A DNA stretch of 64,000 nt, taken from assembly GCA_023897205.1 (NCBI GenBank), contig JAHWDD010000003.1, forward strand, positions 1,925,665-1,989,664, given 5' to 3'. Shown here piece by piece: positions 11,283 through 20,974 of the stretch. The number at the start of each line of letters is the position of its first letter. Position 1 is the stretch's first letter. The translations under genes were made by a program, and so were the position numbers. Under the pieces are notes generated by a model that was not told the origin of the DNA, ran no database searches, and saw nothing but the letters and a program-made list of their open reading frames with translations. The stretch is from Exophiala sp. HKRS030 (taxonomy: Eukaryota; Ascomycota; Eurotiomycetes; Chaetothyriales; Herpotrichiellaceae).

Positions 11283-12867
11283 TCAGTCCCAGTCCCCTGG
11301 ATCGGCTGGAATCTCACCATTATTCATTCCCGCCAGCAGGTTCAACGAATCCATCGTCCAGGGTTCGTACTCGTACCCTGGTGGTAAATTTGTATTTTGG
11401 AAGGGTGCTCCGCTGACAATGTGATTGACTGCCGCCTGCCACTTGTCGTATACGTATTGCTCGGGGTTGTGTTCGCTGGTCCAGCGACCTACCGACTTGG
11501 CCGCGGCGAGAGGGTCTTTCCGTATCAGGTCAAAGTCCTTTTCCCATTTTTCCTTGTTCCTAAAGCCTTGTTTCTGGGCACATGAACTTCTTTCAAACCT
11601 AGAGAAAGCGGGGTTAGTAAAACGCTCAGTGATTGCCAAAGAAAATCGATAGGAGAAAGCTGTTTGTACCTCAACTTCGTATGAACCCTGGTAGCCAGAG
11701 TGATGTTATTCTTGCCGGAGAGTTTCAAACAGGCCGCCAGAGAAATTCCATCCTCCATGGCTTGTGTTGCGCCGTTGGTCGAATTTGGGATGAATGCGTG
11801 CGCCGCGTCACCGATTTTTATCACCCTTCCACCCGGTGACGTCCACGTAGGATTGGGGTCTCGCCAGGTGATTTTGTAGTCGACAATGGTGCCAGGTGGA
11901 GTTCTTTTCATGATTGCCGGTATCCTCTCGTCCCATTCGAGTCCAGTCTCCTGGAGACATTGCAGGGCAAGTGAAGAATCCTTACGCGTCGTCCACGTTT
12001 CCTCTGCCTCGCCTTTGTCCTTTTGCACCCGGTTAGCTTGGACTAGGTACCCTGTATCATGGATTTATTCTCACCTCATGAGTAAAAAGCCATGTGGTGA
12101 GGTCGCGAGATACCAAGATGATAACTTGACCCTTGGGGCTCATGAACACGTCGCAGTAGTCCGGTTGATCCTCTGTATGGAAGGAATAGTATTTCGAAAG
12201 GACAGGATCTTCCTGGAGGATCATCGTGGGGTAAGAAACGCGATACACTGACCATCCACTACTCACGGCCTTTGCTTTCCCCGGGACAATCTTTCCTGCC
12301 TTCGTTCCGATCCCGTCAGCGGCAACCACGACATCCGCGTCGAAACGCTCTCCCCGGTCGTCAATCGCGTAGGCCTTGTCTTCAGACTCTCCATACTCCG
12401 CTATCCGCTTCCCAAACATGATCGGTATGCCTAGCGAAAGGGCGTGATCATATAATGCTCTGGCCAGTTTGGGTCGGCTCACTGGAACTGGTCGCCAATG
12501 TGAAGCTTCAGAGAGCCTGAGTGGGCCCCCAATCAAGGTTCCATCGTACGTGTACATGATCATGTCTGGTTTGTAGATGATATTTCTGTAAGTTTCAGCC
12601 ATTGGAGGCCATTTCTGAAAATGATTGATGGCGGATGGTCCGATGCCGAGAAAGTCTCCTGCGTTGGGAGGGTGAGACGGTCAATCCTGGATTCGAGGTC
12701 TCGCAACTTTGAAGAACCACACACTCACCAACCCCCTCAGCCTCGTTCCTGCTTTCCACCACTCTGGGGGAGTGGCCTTGCCTGTAGCATTCAATTGCTG
12801 CTACCAAACCTCCTAAGCCAGCACCGACGATCAGGACCTCAATGTTGGACAATGCTTCGCGTTGCAT
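11283..12867 (-). CDS. FAD-dependent aromatic-ring monooxygenase (salicylate hydroxylase-like)
   Basis: Four exons on the minus strand (12867-12729, 12658-12075, 12019-11670, 11598-11283) encode 462 aa. The N-terminus has the dinucleotide-binding GxGxxG of flavoprotein hydroxylases (IVGAGLGGL, residues about 13-21). VVAADGIGTKAG is the middle DG motif. GDAAHAFIPNSTNGATQAMEDG is the GD motif that contacts the FAD ribityl chain. Family members use NAD(P)H and O2 to hydroxylate, sometimes with decarboxylation, phenolic acids. No signal peptide is seen, so it is probably cytosolic. It is the left-most gene of the cluster. Its upstream region carries two copies of the cluster palindrome about 265 and 320 bp before the ATG. 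I infer that it prepares a hydroxylated ring for the neighbouring intradiol dioxygenase. Confidence 0.88.
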
Positions 12868-13131
12868 TATGTTTGGAGCAAAACCTTTCTAAGCAGGTCT
12901 GACTATCACCGTCCTCTATCACCTCCTAGCACTGCACAATGTCCAGAAGAGGACGATACCAATCTGACCTCTGCCTGTATATCAATTGATCCTCATCTGC
13001 ATGTAAGCGGAGAACGTCTTTCTAAGCCGCGGAATTCCATTTGACGCAAGTTCCTACGCGGAGAAAGTGGGCCAGGGCAGAAGTCTGGAGTTAAAACTGA
13101 CCTGGCAATACTTTATTGAACGTCGCGACAG

Positions 13132-13143
13132 GTCGGCGCCGAC
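13132..13143. promoter_or_regulatory. Cluster operator 1 (GTCGGCGCCGAC)
   Basis: A perfect 12-bp palindrome made of inverted CGG triplets separated by CG. It lies about 265 bp upstream of the monooxygenase ATG. It is the same core as seven other sites in the cluster. Confidence 0.65.
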
Positions 13144-13186
13144 AACTTGTGATGACAAAATGGAGGCTTGCTAGCATGTGGGCGCA

Positions 13187-13196
13187 TCGGCGCCGG
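13187..13196. promoter_or_regulatory. Cluster operator 2 (TCGGCGCCGG)
   Basis: A second CGGCGCCG core 53 bp further upstream of operator 1, in the same monooxygenase promoter. Confidence 0.6.
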
Positions 13197-13553
13197 AGTA
13201 CGGATTCCTAAAAGTCTTGTCCTCCAATGTTCACACGGGACAAGCATTTGGAAATGTTAGATACCTCTTTGTCGGCATCGGAAAGCGGTTTCGTTACCCA
13301 CAAGGCGAAAAGGCATCATAATATTACTACAGTATAGTAGGTATTTTATGTTATCCCTGGGAACTTTGGCCGGAGGCATTATCGTTGGACAGCATCACCC
13401 TTCTTCCAACAACACTTTCCAAAGACTGGCATCGTGGTCTTCAGAGAACCCTCCAGACCAAATTCATCGACGCAAAAAGACCCTCCACTTCCATTCAGTA
13501 GGGCGTTGTTGTTCATATTGGTCTCTGTGCATTCCTATAGGGCCCTTCTCTAC

Positions 13554-14559
13554 TCATGCTTTGGCCAACTTGAAGTCGTATTGGAGTTGAAATTGAGCCT
13601 TGGGGTTATCCTCGAGAGGCAGGAAATCAACAACCAGGCTGTTCCTGACGGCGAAAACGCTGTCGTCAAATACGTGCTTGTCCCGTCTATCGAAAAGCTC
13701 TGTGATTATCGTCTTGTAGCCTGGTGCCTGGATCATGAAATGGATATGCGCCGGCCTCATGGTGTGACGATCCAAGAGCTGCAACAGGAGCCCGGCCGGC
13801 CCGTCGACGGGGATCGAGTACGTGGTCGGTCGAAGACAGTAGAAGCTGTACGTACCGTCCTTCCCGGTGGTGAAGAGACCCCTCAAGTTCATGTCCACTT
13901 GGTAGGGGTCTTGTTGTTCGTATTTGCCGTTGGGCGCCGTCTCCCAGATATCGATCACGGCCTTTTCCACCGGCTCGCCCGTGCTGGCGTCGAGAACGCG
14001 GCCGGACATGAAAGTGAAGTCACCGGCTTCGATACCGGAGACGATACTGTCACCCATCGAGCGTCTCGGGGCGTTCTCGCGCCAGAAGGGTCCTAGCACC
14101 GTAGGCTCCGTGGCTCCATCGTCCGCGACAACATGGCTGATTTCGTCCACCAGTGCTTCAAGGCCCAGGACATTGGCTAGTAGATTTCCCTCGTTTCGCT
14201 TGTCATCTGACATTCGCCCCGACCAGTTCAGCTGTACGAACCAGAATCCAATCTTTAGCGCAGATTCCCAGGCAAACGGCATATAGGAAGAAGAAGCTGG
14301 CCCTTTGAAGGGGGGGGGGGAGCCCGTGAGCAACATGGGTGCCTGTGGCAAAAGATTTGTAAAGATGAGTGAGTGAGCAACCTACCAATTCAATTGCTTT
14401 CCGAAAGTCGTCGGCCGTGATTAGGTTTTCTCGACAGAAGTCATGCAGGTGCCTTGTCAAGCTCGCTACAATTTTTCGCAGCCTCGCATCGCTTTTGGGG
14501 CCTGTTGCATTGACAACAGCGTTGGTAAAGTTGGGATCGAATTGGTATTGACGAGACAT
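13554..14559 (-). CDS. Intradiol ring-cleavage dioxygenase (hydroxyquinol/catechol 1,2-dioxygenase type)
   Basis: Two exons (14559-14386 and 14231-13554) encode 283 aa. The family cleaves a catechol-type ring between the two hydroxyls with non-haem Fe(III), giving a muconate or maleylacetate-type product. All four predicted iron ligands are present: Tyr162 (NGKYEQQ), Tyr196 (TTYSIP), His220 and His222 (RPAHIHFMI). The N-terminal helical dimerisation domain and the SDDKRNEGNLLANVLGLEAL segment resemble hydroxyquinol 1,2-dioxygenases more than catechol enzymes. The 154-nt intron is long for this locus and contains a 10-base homopolymer (G on the plus strand). Splicing it out restores exactly the spacing expected for the family (KAIELLNWSGRMSDDKR). 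An operator-like palindrome lies about 300 bp upstream. Confidence 0.9.
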
Positions 14560-15312
14560 TTGTTATGTATGACGGTAGATCTGATCAGATCGAAACAAAG
14601 GTCGATTATCCTGAGTCCTGTATGTACGTGTGTGTAACTCGTGATCGAACGGCAAAATCAGACTCAGGTTTTGTCCTCGCGAGTTGCAAAAAGTCCTCAA
14701 GGCCGGTTTTGAGCAAAGTTTGGATAAACCACACAATATCTTTCGCTGCGTCTAGAACATGAATCCACGTTCGAAGACGGGACGGTTGTGTGTTCAATTG
14801 ATTATTGGGGGGCAGAATGCGAATGCAGCCGACCAAGCACACGACCCTCGTATTCTTCGGCGCCGAAACTACCATCCAGACAGACTACAAGCAAATGCAA
14901 CATACCCAGTCTAGACGACGATCCAATCAGTCCAACCTTTCGTAGATTGAAATTGCTGCCATGTCTCCGACAGTCCCAGCGACATGTATTTTGAACTTGG
15001 TAGGTAGATTGCCGGAGTTGCAGAGTCCTGTTCATTGACTACCGCTCAAGAATATATTATTAATTCCGATACTATAGCACACGTACATTTCAATAGGTTT
15101 GAAGACCACAAGGCTCGGTCGGTGACAGATGAAGTTTCGGCAGATCTAGAAATCTACCTCCATTATGTGTATGGGCTGGCCTTCACAAAGCCGACTAAGC
15201 CACAGCCCCTGGTAGTGGAGCTATCATATCCGAAGCGCAGCGAGCAAGCCCACATATTGCGTATTGATCAAGTATTGACACAAGAGCCTGTGAAGGCCCT
15301 GCACGAGAAGTA
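14560..15312. other. Dioxygenase promoter / permease 3' region
   Basis: Intergenic DNA with one TTCGGCGCCGAA palindrome at 14856-14867. No gene is seen. Confidence 0.5.
14856..14867. promoter_or_regulatory. Cluster operator 3 (TTCGGCGCCGAA)
   Basis: A perfect 12-bp palindrome with the CGGCGCCG core, about 300 bp upstream of the dioxygenase start codon. Confidence 0.65.
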
Positions 15313-16968
15313 CTATGTAGCAATAGTAGCAATAGATTGAGACGTTTCTTGTTTTGCGATAACCTTGTTCTTCGCCAGGGAGGTGTGCCAGGCTTTTCCA
15401 TCCCGTTGGAAAAAGTCATCAACTTGCTCCAGTGTGAGCCGAGCATTCTCGGGCACAATCAGGAAGATGGTGACGAAGATGGCCACCTCCACGGCAAAGT
15501 AAAAGTAGCCCACATTCGTTCCCCAGTTGCCGTAGGCCGGGTTGATCATGTATGGGGTCCAAAAGTTGCAGCCGAATTGGAAGACGTTGTTGACTGTAAT
15601 GGCAAACGCCTGGCCATAAGTCCGCAAACGAATTGAGTGCATTTCTGCAGAGGCAGTCCACATCGTCGGCGCAATGAATCCCCCAAAGAAAAAGGACCAG
15701 ATGCAGAGGAATGCAACTACGGCTTTTTTGGCTGTGTCGTTGCCAGCTCCCAAAGCTGAACTGACGACGGCAAAGATGAGCATACAGATGGACATGCATC
15801 CGAAGCCTGTCAACATAGTTCTGCGGCGACCCAAGAAATCAACGGCAAAAGGCCCAACCACAGCGCCAGCAACAATGCAAGCGTTGATGATAACATTGAT
15901 GAGGAATGGGTCACTGATGCCGACTCCGGAGAGAAAGATGGCGGCGTAGGTGAAAATAGCAAAGCCACCGGAGAGCGATCCTGCTGTGGGGATAGTTGTG
16001 GCAATGAGCGTACGACGAAGGTTGCTACGGTGGAAGATCTCGGTCCATTTGGTGGTCGATGAAATGATTCTCTCCACTTCGATTGCCGATTGCACTTCTT
16101 TGACCTGGGTTACCACTTCAATAGAGTCGGGAGCTTTGTGGTAGTAACGGCCAAAGGACTTTCGTGCCGCCTCTTCCTTGTTCCGGAGCAGAAGCCATCG
16201 AGGCGACTCTGGGAAGAGGAAAAGCACAACACTGTACACCAGCGCAGTCGGAATCTGGCATAGGATAGGCGTCTTCCAGGACCAATTGCTCAAGAACGAG
16301 GAGGAACCTAGGCAAACTGCGGCAACGGCGAGTTGTCCCACACACTGACCTGCGGCGAACAGGGCGACCAGGGATCCACGCCTGCTGGGTGGAGTGACTT
16401 CGACGCCGTACATGGGTCCCAGTGTCTGGAGTTGGCCCATACCGACTGCGCCGATGCATTTACAGACGACATAGGCCGTGTAATTCTCCGCGGTCCCAAG
16501 CATGCCTGAAGCGCCGACAATGATAATCAAGCAACCCAGCTGAAGGGCACCTCGGCGGCCGAGGTAGTGACCTGTGATGCCGGAGATGGCAGCACCCAAG
16601 CCCATGAAGAGCATGTAGACAGAGCCACCCACGCTTTGAGCAGTGGCAGAAAGGCTGCAATACTCGACCATGCCAGGGGCATCTGGGGGAGCACCTGGGG
16701 TCGCATTCGATGGGATAGTCTCACAATGACCATACGCCTTGTTGAATGCCTGCATTTGGTACACGGTTCCGGTATAGCCAACGTCGAAGTTGAGCATCCA
16801 TCCGGATAGAGCAGTCCACACGGAGAAGAACACTAGGAAAGGGGTAACGCTGGCAGTGATGTCCTTGCTTAGCATCGAATGCTCCTGGGCCGTGATGGTG
16901 GTGTTAGTTGCAATGCTTTCATCGTGCTCTGGCTTTACGCCATCCTTCTTGCCGTTGATGTAGCTCAT
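15313..16968 (-). CDS. MFS sugar-porter-type permease
   Basis: An intronless gene of 551 aa. Hydrophobic segments fit 12 membrane helices with a central cytosolic loop. Sugar-porter family marks are visible: GRRGALQLG after helix 2, PESPRWLLL before the central loop, DFLGRRRTML in the second half, and a C-terminal FLIVPENARLTLEQVDDFF in the position of the usual PETKG motif. The N- and C-termini are hydrophilic and cytosolic. In fungi this family also carries quinate and other acids, and the cluster suggests an aromatic or ring-derived acid as cargo (inference). It is divergently transcribed from the CoA-transferase gene, and the shared 617-bp promoter holds two operator palindromes. Confidence 0.92.
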   Translation of the reverse strand: MSYINGKKDGVKPEHDESIATNTTITAQEHSMLSKDITASVTPFLVFFSVWTALSGWMLNFDVGYTGTVYQMQAFNKAYGHCETIPSNATPGAPPDAPGMVEYCSLSATAQSVGGSVYMLFMGLGAAISGITGHYLGRRGALQLGCLIIIVGASGMLGTAENYTAYVVCKCIGAVGMGQLQTLGPMYGVEVTPPSRRGSLVALFAAGQCVGQLAVAAVCLGSSSFLSNWSWKTPILCQIPTALVYSVVLFLFPESPRWLLLRNKEEAARKSFGRYYHKAPDSIEVVTQVKEVQSAIEVERIISSTTKWTEIFHRSNLRRTLIATTIPTAGSLSGGFAIFTYAAIFLSGVGISDPFLINVIINACIVAGAVVGPFAVDFLGRRRTMLTGFGCMSICMLIFAVVSSALGAGNDTAKKAVVAFLCIWSFFFGGFIAPTMWTASAEMHSIRLRTYGQAFAITVNNVFQFGCNFWTPYMINPAYGNWGTNVGYFYFAVEVAIFVTIFLIVPENARLTLEQVDDFFQRDGKAWHTSLAKNKVIAKQETSQSIATIAT

Positions 16969-17335
16969 AGTGATAGTTGACTAAGTACCTCCTGGGTCGA
17001 GAGCCCAAGCTCATCAGACGGAGCACTCGAGTACTTATAGACAGCGGAATGGAGAGAGCACCCATGAGCTTTGGGTGGTAAGACATTTGCATCCTGACCA
17101 AGAGTCTCCTGCTTCCCCTGGCTGTGAACCCCAGATTCTGTAGTAGTGGGTCACCAACTTGAGCTGGTCGGCTCCCAAGAAGGGGTCTCGGCCCAATCGG
17201 CCTGATCTCAATTGAGACTCATTGCTTGATTCTGTATGCACCATGTTCTCACAACTGAGGGAGGCTCAGCAGGTATCTATCTGCCAGAGCCTAGAATCAT
17301 AAAGGTCTCCACTTGAGCATGGTTTGTGTTTGTAC

Positions 17336-17347
17336 GTCGGCGCCGAC
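17336..17347. promoter_or_regulatory. Cluster operator 4 (GTCGGCGCCGAC)
   Basis: A perfect 12-bp palindrome identical to operator 1, in the divergent promoter. Confidence 0.65.
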
Positions 17348-17415
17348 TTATCTCACACTGTGAAGCACTGATTCACATGATTGCAGAGTTAGAGAGACTC
17401 AAACACATTCAACGG

Positions 17416-17425
17416 TCGGCGCCGG
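17416..17425. promoter_or_regulatory. Cluster operator 5 (TCGGCGCCGG)
   Basis: Identical over 10 bp to operator 2, and paired with operator 4 in the same divergent promoter. Confidence 0.6.
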
Positions 17426-17585
17426 TCTTGCTCAGTCATTAGACTAGCCTCAACGATAGCCCCCAATCATCGTTGCCTCGGCATAAGACAGTGTCCGTCG
17501 AACATATATCCGCAACGACCCAACAGAGTCTGTCATTTCACATGATACAGGCAGTCATAACCCACACACGAGACCTAGCTCGAAC

Positions 17586-19307
17586 ATGGGCTCAATATCG
17601 CGGGATTACTCTGTTCCTGCTGAGTCCAAGCGGGCGCTAAAGGACATGATTCTAAATCATCCTGGCCACAAGGACCTTCCTGCTCAATGTCACAAATACT
17701 TGGATCTGGTAAAGTTTAGCGGTCACGATGAACCCCGTATGGCGATCAACTGGCGCCTTGCAGAAAGCATTGCTTCGCTCAAGGGCCTGGAGGCCATTCT
17801 CATCAATCATTTGCTTGTCGAGAAGTATGGCATTGCGCCTCAGGAAGTCCACATAAACACCGATCATGCACAGTTGTTCCTGATGTCCGCCATCATTTGC
17901 GAAGTCAGCCCCAAAGATGAGAACGGCCCTATCCAGCCAACGGAACTTCGCGAACTCAACAAAGCTCATTCGAAGTATTTTCCAAGCTGGGACTTGCATG
18001 AGCAGGTATCTTCAAATTACCGCAAGTCGGTAACAAACATCTACAAAGCTCGTGGTGGTCGCTGTTTCCATTTACATGCCAGCTTGAATCCAGATCCATC
18101 ACTTCGAGCAATCGGTCTCCCGCGAGACATCCCGGATCTCGACACTGTGGAGTCATCGTGGGAGCCCTTTTTCGACAAGATAGCAGAAAAAGATGCGATT
18201 GAATGGGATCAACAGTTGAATGAAGGTGCTAAGCAAGCGGCCACAGTCTGTTGGACTACCGGAGAGTACGCCAACACTGAGCAAGGCAAAGCCACGGAGC
18301 ACATCGGTCTGTACCAGATACACCCGTATCTGGACCCTGCATTGCGGTCTGGATGGTGGAGAAGTGTGGAAAGCACATCGGTCGAACGTCCACTAGCGGG
18401 ATTAAAGATCGTCGACTTCACAAGGATTGTTGCCGGACCCTCAATCGGGCGCAGTCTTGCTGAGCTCGGAGCAAGCGTGATGCGAGTCACCGGACCACAC
18501 ATTGCTGACTTCTCTGGCTTGCATCCCGACTTGAATTGGGGTAAGTGGAATTGCCATCTTGACCTGCGAGAGCCTGAGGATAAGTTCAAGCTCAAAGAGC
18601 TTCTTTGGGAGGCAGATGTGGTTGTCAATGGCTATAGACCTTACGTCCTTGATAAGCATGGTGTTGGATATGAAGATATCTTCAATATCGGCAAAGAACG
18701 AGGCCGAGGATTTATCTACGTGCGTGAGAATTGCTACGGCTGGGTCGGGCCATGGTCTCATCGCAGTGGCTGGCAGCCGATTAGCGACGCATGTTCTGGG
18801 GTTTCGATGGGGTTCGGACGAGCCATGGGCAACGATGAGGCTGTCACCCCAGTGCTACCTAATTCGGACTATTGTACGGGCGTCGCAGGCTGTTGCGCGG
18901 TCCTCCAAGCCCTCGTGCTCCAAGCAAAAGACGGGGGCTCCTACCTTGTCGATACCGCCTTGAATTACTATAATCGTTGGCTCGCTGAACGAATTGGGGA
19001 GTACCCTCAGGACGTCTGGGAAGAGGTTTGGAATCGCAATGGCCGCGAGGTATTTCGAAACCACCACAACATGAATTTCACGCTGCCACGATACATGAAG
19101 ATGTTCCAGCGAGAAGGTTTGTTTGATCTCAACTTCTTTGAGGTTCGATCCTCGGGCGCACTGGGAGGCTTGAAGCTGCGCGTTCCCAAACCCGTCCTGC
19201 AATTTCCACCTGGGACCGTCACACTTCGCTATAATGTCGGAACCCGTGGAAATGGAGTCGACCAACCTCGATGGCCAGAGGATTTGAATACTGAGGTGGT
19301 GAAGTGA
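17586..19307 (+). CDS. Class III CoA-transferase (CaiB/BaiF family)
   Basis: An intronless gene of 573 aa. The conserved core begins with PLAGLKIVDFTRIVAGPSIG at about residue 273 and runs through VVVNGYRP to LPNSDYCTGVAGCCAVLQAL. Asp428 of that last motif is in the position of the catalytic Asp that forms the acyl anhydride in formyl-CoA transferase. Family III enzymes move CoA between carboxylic acids, or act as racemases. About 270 extra N-terminal residues make this a long, two-part fungal form. No signal peptide is seen. In the cluster it could activate the substrate or a ring-cleavage product as a CoA thioester (inference). It is followed on the same strand by the RraA-type gene. Confidence 0.88.
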   Translation: MGSISRDYSVPAESKRALKDMILNHPGHKDLPAQCHKYLDLVKFSGHDEPRMAINWRLAESIASLKGLEAILINHLLVEKYGIAPQEVHINTDHAQLFLMSAIICEVSPKDENGPIQPTELRELNKAHSKYFPSWDLHEQVSSNYRKSVTNIYKARGGRCFHLHASLNPDPSLRAIGLPRDIPDLDTVESSWEPFFDKIAEKDAIEWDQQLNEGAKQAATVCWTTGEYANTEQGKATEHIGLYQIHPYLDPALRSGWWRSVESTSVERPLAGLKIVDFTRIVAGPSIGRSLAELGASVMRVTGPHIADFSGLHPDLNWGKWNCHLDLREPEDKFKLKELLWEADVVVNGYRPYVLDKHGVGYEDIFNIGKERGRGFIYVRENCYGWVGPWSHRSGWQPISDACSGVSMGFGRAMGNDEAVTPVLPNSDYCTGVAGCCAVLQALVLQAKDGGSYLVDTALNYYNRWLAERIGEYPQDVWEEVWNRNGREVFRNHHNMNFTLPRYMKMFQREGLFDLNFFEVRSSGALGGLKLRVPKPVLQFPPGTVTLRYNVGTRGNGVDQPRWPEDLNTEVVK

Positions 19308-19682
19308 CCATGAATAGTGCTATACATAGGGTAGTTGGAACGTATGCCCATACCCGTGAACTCGGCCAAAGCTATCATTGTGATAATTCTACAAGATCTA
19401 GCAGCCTTTGCAAAGTATAGCGAGCCAATTCTAACTGTGCTGCTCTAATTCGAAGTCTGTTGAAGTGTACATGGAGAGTTGTAGCAAATACTCCATGGTC
19501 GTGGGGCGACCTTCGAAGAATATCACTGGGTGGATGTACCCCTCTCAATGTACTGTCCCCTTAAGTATACAGGGATTGGCGCAATCATCGCCCAAATTCG
19601 TCAGAGACATATAAACAAGACAAGGTACTCATTATACGATCCTCCCTTTTCAGGGGAAAGCTTGATGTTCAATCCGACCAAG
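19308..19682. other. Short intergenic region before the RraA-type gene
   Basis: 375 bp between two co-oriented genes. No copy of the cluster palindrome is found here, unlike the other cluster promoters. No coding evidence is seen. Confidence 0.5.
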
Positions 19683-20550
19683 ATGGCTTCGTCCCAGAAT
19701 TTAAGTGTGCAGTCTATCTGTGCCACCCTTCAGCGAGACTATTCTGCTTGTGACGTAGGTGAACGTCGCACAGCATAGGAGGTTGTCCCTCTTTTGTCCA
19801 TCAAGCTGATCGGCCTTAGATATCAGATGCACTCCTGAAATTGAATGTCCCTGCTGCAGGATTTCTGGTAGATCTAGGTAAAGTTGGACCTCTCTGACAG
19901 CCTTGGAAGGAGCTGATATCAAGTGTATAGCTCCGTTACAAGGTCTGTCACGCAAGCCACACCGGATTGTGGCTCCGGTCAGCACTGTTGTCTTGGTGCC
20001 CAAGTCGTGGAGCGATGCGTCAAGCTTTGTCCCTCCACTGCCACAGGCCTCCAATATTCCCCAGGGAAAGAACTGGACGGACTGTCCGCCTCCAGGAGCT
20101 GTCGTCCTGATACAGCAGCCAAAGGAGCACATCTCCGCCATACTGGGGGACATAATGGTCACCAGACTTCAGAAGCGTGGAATCCTCGGTGTAGTGGCTG
20201 ATGGAAGAATACGAGACTTGAAGTCCTGCCGGGAGGTCTGTGAAGAAGGTTCATTCCAAGCATGGTCCACGGGTGTATCTGCTGCACCACCGTCACTGGA
20301 GGCAAAGCCGTGGGCATACGACATCTCCTTAAAGGTGGGCGATGTCACTGTCAACCCTGGTGACATCCTTTGTGCGGATGAGGAAGATGGAGCGGTCGTC
20401 GTGATACCCAAGGCACAACTACAAGCCGTGTATAAATTGCTGCCAGTTCTGAAGAGAGCAAGCGACGGCGTCTTAGCTGACGTCCAAAAGGGCTTCAGCC
20501 TGCCTGAGGCAGTACAGCGACATCCAGATTTCTATAGCAATTACAAATGA
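19683..20550 (+). CDS. RraA / HMG-aldolase-family protein
   Basis: Likely exons are 19683-19754, 19820-19877 and 19943-20550 (245 aa). The family fold is clear: CDISDALLKLNVPAAGF near the N-terminus, then GAVVLIQQPKEHISAILGDIMVTRLQKRGILGVVADGRIRDL with the Gly-Asp and Arg-Asp metal/substrate residues. V(T)VNPGDILCADEEDGAVVVIP follows. Related class II aldolases cleave 4-hydroxy-4-methyl-2-oxoglutarate or 4-carboxy-4-hydroxy-2-oxoadipate to pyruvate plus a keto acid, using a divalent metal. The second intron is uncertain: the nearest acceptor would make it only 23 nt, too short for fungal splicing, so I chose the acceptor at 19942 (65 nt). In the cluster it is a candidate for the last carbon-carbon cleavage step. 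Confidence 0.8.
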
Positions 20551-20734
20551 GGTGTGCTCATCTGCCCGGAGACAACTACTTCGCATGGGGTTGGCTCCTC
20601 ACCGAGGCACTGAGACAGCAAGCTTTTGCAGACTGGTTGACACAAAGACTCTCAAAAAGGGATTTCCCTGCACAAAGGATGCCCTAGTCCACGGCGTTCA
20701 GGCAATTTTGACCTTGTAGACCCTGACTTTCCAT

Positions 20735-20744
20735 TCGGCGCCGA
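20735..20744. promoter_or_regulatory. Cluster operator 6 (TCGGCGCCGA)
   Basis: A 10-bp perfect palindrome upstream of the regulator gene. Confidence 0.65.
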
Positions 20745-20831
20745 CTTGTTATGGGATATTCCGCCATTACGAGATATTTGTCAGCCGAGAGAGCCGACCC
20801 ACCCATCACGACTTGCAGCCGAGAAACGGAC

Positions 20832-20841
20832 TCGGCGCCGA
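20832..20841. promoter_or_regulatory. Cluster operator 7 (TCGGCGCCGA)
   Basis: A 10-bp perfect palindrome identical to operator 6 and 97 bp downstream of it. Confidence 0.65.
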
Positions 20842-20945
20842 CTTTGACAGCCCCAACTGGATGACTTCCTCGAGAAAATGAGGCTGCCACCGACGAGAAT
20901 CGCAGGGTGAAGCTCATCTTGAGAGGCCACTGCCCGCGATCTGGG

Positions 20946-20953
20946 CGGCGCCG
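20946..20953. promoter_or_regulatory. Cluster operator 8 (CGGCGCCG)
   Basis: An 8-bp core only, 22 bp before the regulator ATG. If bound, it would lie in the 5' leader and could act as a roadblock for self-repression (inference). Confidence 0.5.
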
Positions 20954-20974
20954 TCGACACGTCGGTCTCTCGGT

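Larger units (their letters stand above)
12868..13553. other. Monooxygenase promoter / dioxygenase 3' region
   Basis: An intergenic region holding two CGGCGCCG palindromes. No coding frame is supported. Confidence 0.55.
16969..17585. promoter_or_regulatory. Bidirectional promoter, permease / CoA-transferase
   Basis: A 617-bp divergent intergenic region with two CGGCGCCG palindromes 80 bp apart, placed 368-448 bp from the permease ATG and 161-239 bp from the CoA-transferase ATG. No coding evidence is seen. Confidence 0.6.
20551..20974. promoter_or_regulatory. Regulator promoter with three operator palindromes
   Basis: 424 bp upstream of the Zn2Cys6 gene with CGGCGCCG cores about 230, 135 and 22 bp before its ATG. 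This is the densest set in the cluster. Confidence 0.6.

Noticed and set aside
19878..19900. 23-nt intron in the RraA-type gene
   Set aside because: Shorter than fungal spliceosomal introns; the 65-nt alternative keeps the frame and fits the family.
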